Shown in pieces: positions 56,601-64,000 of a stretch of 64,000 nt of DNA. Below the pieces are notes generated by a model. The model searched no databases, was not told where the DNA came from, and saw only the letters and a list, made by a program, of their open reading frames with translations. The position numbers and the translations under genes are program-made. The stretch's first letter is position 1. Each line of letters opens with the position of its first letter. This stretch comes from Cliona cf. orientalis (lineage: Eukaryota; Porifera; Demospongiae; Clionaida; Clionaidae): positions 7,792,336 through 7,856,335 of the forward strand of contig OZ005702.1 of the NCBI GenBank assembly GCA_963930775.1, read 5' to 3'.

Positions 56601-57929
56601 TGTGGAGGGTGCTGCTAATTCATGCGATGACCCACATAATATTATCACAGATTATCCACACGCCGCGTACGGATGCCAATTAGTACCAAATCAAAGGGGT
56701 GACTGGCCATTTTTGGTTATCTCTATCTTTCTCATGGGAACACTAAAAACCCAATCATGGTTTCAAATGTCACACAAAAACACAACACAAAGGAGCTTCA
56801 CAATTACCACAGCAGATACGATATACACGCAGGCACGCACACATACACTTTCGTAGCCAATGGCTTCAAGATGAATGGCTCATGTGGTATACGGAGCTCC
56901 TGTCACTCATCGAAGAGTGTGCTCAGAAGTTAAAGGCTTCAGCTAATACACTAGCTGTGCACGTATGCACGCATGCACGCAGGCATTAGCTCCTTCCCTT
57001 AGTGAAGGAAATTTGAAACCCGAGAGGCAAAGGCTATGTTAGGACACTGATAGAATAGGAAGCCTTGATGATAGGTACCTTACCAACTAACCTGAATGGT
57101 AAGAGCTAGCTCCTGACACTATTAAAAATAGTCCCAAACTCATATATTATAGATATTATTTCATTTATTGATTGAAATAAATAACCATGTTTGGAGATAT
57201 AGCTGTATTGTATATTTACAAAGCAAATGTGACTGTTTTCCCAGGATGTTTCTGATGCAGTGCTAGCTGGCATGCATGCAGAGAACTTTTAAGAAGACTT
57301 AGGAAGAAAATACGTACAATGGGAGAAATAAGTCCCTGAAAGCCACGGAAGGTCAGGAATGATAGTTCATCGTGTGATATCACAGTTGCTTAGCAAAACA
57401 CTAAAGTTGTATATACCCTTTCTAAGATGAAGTAATGAAAAGGCCCCTGTCATTATATTAATAATTTTAAACATCAGGAAAATTAACGAATCATGCACCC
57501 CCTCCTGGCAAATAAAATTATTATGGTGAATAGTGGTGATGTCAGTCCAGGACCATGCACATAAAATACATATAAGAAGAGAATACTATCTACAGCACTA
57601 GCTTCCTCTACAGAAATGGCTTTATTAACTGAAAGGAAGGGATTAATAAACAAAGGAAGCAGAAATATTATATGGCATAAATACATGCAATCATGCTTAG
57701 TTTTATGGTCAATCCTTACTACTTTAGGAACTATCTAATACATAACTGGCATTGTAATTTAATGCTGTAGGAACAGCTAGTGCAGTTATTTTTCCTGAGA
57801 AAGGAAACTAACCCTGCAAAGGAAGGACACCTTCAATCACGCACCAGCCGACGTTTCAAACGCAATGACATCATGCTTGCACAAACAACGAACAAACATA
57901 ATAATTACCTGCTATGACAATCACCCTCT
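53700..57929. other. Non-coding or intronic region, no gene supported
   Basis: AT-rich. A 76-codon minus-strand frame at 54590-54820 and a shorter one near 54420-54470 look somewhat protein-like, but neither has a convincing donor and acceptor pair. They may be exons of the gene ending at 53301. Nothing else was recognised. Confidence 0.35.
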
Positions 57930-57971
57930 ACCAAGAACCTCGACATACCAAACATTACCAAATAAGTTTAG

Positions 57972-58017
<46 letters not shown>

Positions 58018-58290
58018 GAGGGGGGTACGGCATTCAACCAAGATTGATACACCAGCGGACATTTCTTAATAATGGCATTGCAAAGAATGAACGTACATAC
58101 TTGCTATAGCTACATAGTACCCTAGCTACCAAGAACCTCAACATACTTAGATCATAGCTGTAACAAATACTGTACATGTAATTTGATTGGTTACTGACAA
58201 ATATCTATGGATGTAGCATGTGTGTGTGTGATTGTGTGTGTGTGGGGGGGGGGGGGGGGAGGGAGGGGGATATGACATTATACCAAGATT
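57930..58290. repeat. Degenerate tandem duplication with GT repeats and G runs
   Basis: ctaccaagaacctcgacata at about 57930 recurs as ctaccaagaacctcaacata near 58128. Each copy is followed by a tagcatgtgtgtgtg repeat (57973-58013 and 58216-58243), a G run and a shared motif accaagatt. The period is roughly 200-250 bases. Confidence 0.7.
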
Positions 58291-58429
58291 CATAAATCAC
58301 GACGACCAATAAATAAATAAACATTAATTTGAGTTGAGGTAACTAGGATTACATGTCCATACCTGTGGCCACTGAGGTGTGCAAAATAAATAAGACAATG
58401 TCATATGAATAAACTAGAAGTATCCATGT

Positions 58430-58455
58430 GGGGGGGGGGGGGGGGGGGGGGGGGG
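58430..58455. repeat. Poly-G run (26 bases)
   Basis: Uninterrupted G tract. It follows the GT/G repeats at 57973-58260, and a poly-C run of about 15 lies at 59154-59168. Confidence 0.95.
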
Positions 58456-58459
58456 CACA

Positions 58460-61313
58460 CCTAGGGATGGACACTGAAACCACACACACACACAACAGTT
58501 GTTCATCATAGTAACTATGACTAGGAAAATAAACCAACCATATTTAGCTGGAACAGTTGGACCGGGTAACCAAATCACAAAGAAAGTTCGTTAATATAAT
58601 AAATATTGTTGTCCACGGTGATGATGTCTTACGTAGATATACAGTACGACCATCTTGTAAATGAATAACAGTCAATATTATGTATTTTTAGGTAATTAAG
58701 GAGTGTAGAATAGATAGAGTAATATTACCCTACACGTACAAAGGCTCTGTGGTCTATAAAAACGCAATTGTTTATAAACTTAATTAAGCATAATTTGTTC
58801 AGGGGCGTGGGTATCTTAAGGCTGGGGGAACCCAATACCATAACCGAGCTTCATGGTGATGTAAATATACAGCGTGGGGGTTTGCAACTGAAGCTATCTA
58901 CGTAGCTAGCTAGTGGAGGATATTGAAAGCAAATCAGGGAGCATATTAATTAACACTACCTCTAGAAGGCATAATCCTAAGATTGCACGAATTTCAAAGT
59001 AGTCATAATTATTATTATACTTATACATAGCATTAGATAATTACACAGCTCCCAACATATTATTATATAACTTGTAGCAAAACATCTAAGCTTACCTACC
59101 CAGTAGCACACTGTGTTCAACTTCAGCCCAATTTTGGAAACCAGAACCTAGTGCCCCCCCCCCCCCCCACCCCCTCCCCCTCTCCCAAGAAGCACCTTAA
59201 AACCATAATTTTTTTGTTTATGTCCTGAGACAGTAATTGGGATGATCTATGGACCACTGCACGTGTTTGTTGGGACAAGGAGTGTGCCCTGAAGCTATGA
59301 AAGAGCAACCATGGGAACCCCAGGCCCTGGTGATCTAGCCTAGACCAAGGAAATGCACTGGAAAATCATTAAAATTTAATATTTATCAATATCAGGCAAT
59401 TGATAACCACTGCATGTGTTTGGTGGGACAAGGAGTTGTGCCATGAAGCTATGGAAGGGCAACCTTTCTTCTACTCTGGGATTCCCATGGCTATGGTGAT
59501 CTCACTCATTTAGCCTAGATCCAGGAAGGAGGGGAGAGAGAGAGACAGAGAGACAGGTGGCTTGGTTCGCTAAGTACCTTTTCAGCTAGAGGCTTCTCTG
59601 AGTGGAGTGATAAAGGCTCACCACTGAAGGTTGGAAAAGGAAGTAAACACTAGGTCGAGGTCAGCCGCTAAAAATTGTAAATTCAGGCCTCAATCAATCT
59701 GACCCAGGGGGCTCTACCTATATACAACCTATAGCTATTAAAGGCGTGGTGAGGGGGCTCTAGGAATCCTTTTCCCAACAGCCTGGGGATTTAAAATCTA
59801 CAAATAGCAAATGATCTCTTGCAAGTTAGCAAAAAATGGTGTTAGTATAATTGTATGTATCACACAGACATGTACGTAATATGAACATCAAAGGAGCTAT
59901 TTTTAGAAGAGGGGGAGTCCTGAAATTCCCCATTAAATTAGTCGGCCCCCCTTCCATCAGCACTTATATGCAGTGACAATACATAGTGAGACAAACACAA
60001 TATTATATCAGCATAGCTAGTATTAAGAAATGAGCAAACTTGGCATCAACAATGACAGCTGGCAGCTCGAAAGATGATGCCGCCATGGTAGCAAGGAATG
60101 CGCTGAATCGTGCTGGATGCACTCCGATCCATTAGCTAATGTCGAAGGCAGGACAAACGGAAGCTAATAAGTGAAGAAGAGAACGTGCTACCCTCCATTC
60201 ATCCATTCATCGATCACATTTCATATCACTAATTATTGTTTTCCTGAGCAGCTGGTGCCTGGTCTGTGACACACCACACAAATCATATGCCTCATCCCAT
60301 GCATACCATTGGCTATAGAGAGGAGCGTGCTTTTCACGTGCACACTTTGTGCCAATACCCCTTCATACTATAACATAGCTGTACTGTAGTGACCTTTATG
60401 TATACAGTGTGTGTGTGTGACTATCATTACAAAGTGGTTTCATCAGGGGGTGAGTGGTTTCATCAGAGGGTCTGGTGATTTCATCGAGAAAACCTCTGCT
60501 CCAAGCCAAATAGTTGCCACTGCAGGGTTGAATGCATGCAGTAGCTAGCTAGCAATGGCATGCAGCGGGGCAATGGGAGAAGCCAGCTCACACTCTCTTA
60601 GCAAAGTAGTCACAACAGCTCCATTCACTGGAAACCTACGAACGTACATTTTATGCAAAATGAAAGTTACATATATAGCACCACTAACAGGTCTCCTTCC
60701 CGAATCACCTAAACTCTCAGCTACCACCTGCAGCTCAGGCTGTCCACAGTCTAGAACAGTCAACACAAACAACTGATGCAAGAATTGATTCTACATATGT
60801 ACCAAGAGCACCAACGTAGCTGGATACACATCCTTTTGGTTGGGAAACACTTTGGAATTAATGGGTGAGTGGTGAAAGGTCTATCGTACATAAAACCTGG
60901 CCCAGGCATGCACGTGTTGTGTTAGATCCAATAGCTGGCTTGCTACCAGCCCGATTGATTGCAAGAGACAGCTTTATTGCACCACCGTACTCTATATTTG
61001 TGTGTACCTATTCAAAAATGACCTTGGCTTCAATGGCCAAATGAAAATGATCTTGTACAGGTGCAGGTAAGTATGTGTGTGTATGTGCAGATGTGTCCTA
61101 AAGTGCAAGACTTCAAAACAGTATTTACTAGTCTAACTGGGTGTTAACATCTGAATAGGTAGGTGTGTATTGCAATGAGCTAGCTATGTGCTAGTGGGTC
61201 ACATCTGTAGATATTTAATTTAGCAAATTCATACGTACAAACATAGACTCGCTCCCATGCAGGGCTAAAATGTACTACCTTTATTATAATCATGCCAGCT
61301 TGCACACCCGGAG
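58460..61313. other. Non-coding region with a dispersed ~65-bp duplication
   Basis: A segment at 59245-59306 (ccactgcacgtgtttgttgg) recurs at 59399-59465 (ccactgcatgtgtttggtgg), sharing acaaggag and gaagctatg. No gene was found; a frame on the minus strand near 60545-60781 lacks a convincing donor. Confidence 0.4.
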
Positions 61314-61407
61314 CTGTACACAACAGTAACCATAGCAACCACACTAAAAATACTTATACAGATACTGTACACAAGAGTAACCATAGCAACCACACTAAAA
61401 ATACTCA
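61314..61407. repeat. Two-copy tandem duplication, period 51
   Basis: ctgtacacaacagtaaccat at 61314 and ctgtacacaagagtaaccat at 61365 begin two nearly identical 43-base blocks. Confidence 0.9.
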
Positions 61408-61602
61408 TAATGTACTTCCAACCATATAGTATTGGCCAGCAAGATGTGGAGTATAGCTTAGCTAATTAAAGACTACCAGATATAGTTACAGTACTAAACT
61501 ACAATGATACCTACTGCATTTACAATGTACTTACCGGCTAATTAACATGACAAATAAAAATACGAATTACCCTCAGTGAAGTTTACAAGCTACTAAATAA
61601 TA

Positions 61603-61738
61603 GTTAGACACTGTTTAGGAGGTTTCTACGTGATTTAGAAGACCGAAGGGCTCTGTGTAGAATCCCGAGCGAAGCGAGGGTTCTACTGAGCCCTGAGGTC
61701 TTCTAAATCACGTAGAAACCAACTAAGCAGTGTCTAAC
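61603..61738. mobile_element. 136-bp fold-back (palindromic) element
   Basis: The left arm gttagacactgtttagg... and the right arm ...ctaagcagtgtctaac pair over about 60 bases with few mismatches, including a perfect 24-base core around tttctacgtgatttagaaga. The loop centre cgagcgaagcgag is itself symmetric. It would fold into one long hairpin. No protein frame is present and no target duplication was seen. Confidence 0.75.
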
Positions 61739-61820
61739 CTGTTTAGATCCTAGCAACAATGCCCAAAAGCTTGATACATAAACTGCTGCCTAGCAACAAC
61801 CCTAACTATAGGCAAGAAAA

Positions 61821-61884
61821 TTTACATGATTTTCTACAGAGCTTTACATGATTTTCTACAGAGCTTACATGATTTTCTATGAAG
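61821..61884. repeat. Three-copy tandem repeat, period 22-23
   Basis: tttacatgattttctacaga occurs at 61821 and 61843, with a third, diverged copy from about 61866. Confidence 0.9.
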
Positions 61885-63855
61885 GATAGATACTTCAGTT
61901 TAACCAATCAGATTACAGTATTTGTTACAAGTAGGATCTAACATTCAATACCCTTATTAGGACGATTAATGCCCATCTGCAAGTGCTGATATCTTCAAAG
62001 CATGTTGCTTATAGAGCCCAGGACACTAGGACATCAGTACTTAAGATAAGGGTACCAAAGGACTTGAAAAGCAGTCTCCACAGCAAAGGGGTCGTATAAA
62101 TGACGGATTCTTATTAACCCCAGGATGTGGTAGGACCACTTAGCCATGACATAAGCTACTTCCACCTACTGATATGTAAACAGTTCAATAGCCTGCAGGC
62201 CTGCTGCTGCTTTACTTAATTAGATTAAAAATCAATTTCTCTTAACAGCTTTTGGTATCCGCCCACTCATTATGCAGCCAGCCCTCTGTGAGGGGAAGTT
62301 CCTGTCAATTTAAGTAATTAACTAAACACACTAAATAATGGACACAAAGATGAACTTTCACCTCTAGCAGGTAGCTACGATGTAGCAGAGGCACTGATCT
62401 TAACTCTCCCACTCATACAAGATGACAGAATGTGCAGCAGTGTCACTGTACCTGCCTTTGACTTTGTACTTGAGGTTTTAAGTAATTATTGAGCTGAAAG
62501 CCACACACACAAAAAAATCACCCACACAAATGACACACATACACATACATACACTCACGTACACACACCCCTGAGCAGAACAATAATATTATGTACCATG
62601 ATTATTGCACTCTGTGCCCACCCAATCGCCAATCGCCCACCAATCACAAGGATTGTTGCATAACCACCGGAGGTCAGATGAAAGATGAGAGGCAGATTGT
62701 GGTGGGCGCACAGGGCACCGGAGAAATGAATAATATTGATCTAGAGTGTCGAAATCAATTGTCCATAGAGAATGACTTGAGCAATCTTGGACTAGTCCAG
62801 GTAGCTAGGTATGAGTCACCTAATTAGTTAGTGGGTGGATTAGAGGGGCAAGCAGGGAGGGGAGGGGGGTAACAGTCAACAAACTTAATTATCCATAGAT
62901 AATGGTTTATTAAGAACCTCAGAGTACGTAGTTGAAATATATAGGATCACCAAGGAGACGGGTGCATAGTTAAGAAGATGAGCATTAAATGAAAGAGATG
63001 AAGCCAATTGCCCATGGAGAAGGACCTCATACTGATCTTCAACCACAGAGTACAGTGACAAGGTTCGAGGTACTATTTCGAAATCACTCTACCATGACTA
63101 AATTTCCCATTAACATGAAGATTAGAAATGCAATCACTTACACTTTGCATACAGCACTACCTCCATCAATGAAGAGGTATGTACCAGAACAAAAGTTTCC
63201 CATACTTTCACTGCAGACCATACTCAATCACTGTACCTCTCCTGGGGCCAATTTTTCAAAACTGCAATTAATCAATGCACCAAAACTTCAAATCTGCACT
63301 GAAAGGGACAGCAATTACTGTTTTTTTTACTGTATGAAGCAGTCTATTGACAGTGAGGTTTCAGAGATTAAGCAGTGAATTTTGATAGTTTTGCCACGAG
63401 CAGATGCAATGTATATACAAAAAAAATTAATAATCAAGAGAATAATAGCTTTATGCAAAACAGAGATCCTGAAAGAAAAAGGATTCTGTAACCGCAATGA
63501 ACAGGGATGCATCACGGGTTAATAAACACTGATATCTTACAATTAACCACTAGAAGGAAGTACTTAGGCCCAGCGTGTACAAACAAGCCACTGTTTACAT
63601 ACAATTATTAGTGGTTAATTACTGGTATTACAACACTTCAAGTCCCCAGGAAATCTGGAAATGGACTAGTCAAATATCAATGTACCACCAGCACCACCAC
63701 TCTATAATATTATCACGGAAATCTTAGAAATGCTTCCTTCAATATTATAGCAAATATGGAGAAGAAGATTTAGTGGGGCCCCCTACGTAGATGGACTTAT
63801 CTTGATAAATTAATAATTATTATGGTCAGCAGCCTATGAAAAAGCATCCTTTTCC
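61885..63855. other. Non-coding region, no gene supported
   Basis: The longest frame (62989-63378, plus) has no recognisable motif, unusual composition and no splice context. I treat it as chance. Confidence 0.4.
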
Positions 63856-63921
63856 TCTCTCTCTCTTTCCTTTCTATCTTTCTTCCCTTTCTCTCTCTCT
63901 CTCTCTTTCTCTATCTGTCTC
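63856..63921. repeat. CT-rich microsatellite
   Basis: Tracts of (CT)n and cttt between about 63856 and 63921, near the window end. Confidence 0.85.
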
Positions 63922-64000
63922 TACTAAGCCATTGCCACCTTTCTTAACTTAGGGGAAATCCCTTTGATCTATGCTAGCCAATTAAGGCTATCACACTCCA

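Noticed and set aside
60545-60781. 78-codon minus frame
   Set aside because: Weak acceptor, no good donor, overlaps a plus-strand frame of similar length; likely chance.
62989-63378. 129-codon plus frame
   Set aside because: Long for chance but without domain, splice context or plausible composition; left unannotated.

Overview
The window is eukaryotic nuclear DNA, AT-rich, with many short GT-AG introns, microsatellites, poly-G runs and transposable elements. The gene content (an NLR-type receptor with CARD, Death, NACHT and leucine-rich repeats, a SCAMP, a KHDC4 orthologue and a secreted cystine-knot-like protein) points to an early-branching animal. A demosponge of the Amphimedon type is my best guess; that is inference from protein style and compactness, not a database result.

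Layout. (1) 2-5422, minus strand: an uninterrupted BEL/Pao retrotransposon gag-pol frame that runs off the left edge, with a tRNA-Tyr-type primer binding site (5547-5563) and a probable LTR (about 5568-6051). (2) 6075-6375: a frameshifted duplicate of leucine-rich repeats. (3) 6995-23364, minus: a large NLR gene in four exons whose three introns are all phase 1. The order is CARD, linker, Death, six tandem ~220-residue modules, NACHT, leucine-rich repeats, a remnant of a second NACHT, and more leucine-rich repeats. One missing base near 12475 splits the frame. Its introns hold a ~3.4 kb satellite array (14110-17515), a TTAA-flanked MITE (19439-19959) and a MULE-like MITE with 9-bp target duplications (21811-22491). 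(4) 23884-27612, minus: SCAMP in nine exons. (5) 27889-37844, plus: KHDC4 orthologue in eleven exons, head-to-head with SCAMP across a 276-bp shared promoter. It lacks the first KH domain, and a 677-bp inverted-repeat element and a tRNA-derived SINE lie in its introns. (6) 43432-46338, minus: a six-exon secreted protein with a TATA box. (7) 48850-53501, minus: exons of one or two unidentified genes, one encoding a membrane-protein C-terminus and one a charged coiled-coil C-terminus. (8) 53.7-64 kb: no gene I can support; simple repeats, small duplications and a 136-bp fold-back element.

The genes do not form a pathway. The most notable locus is the NLR: an innate immune receptor enlarged by serial internal duplication, apparently broken by one base, with transposons in and beside it. 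The splice models were derived by eye from splice signals and phase agreement and have not been tested against transcripts.
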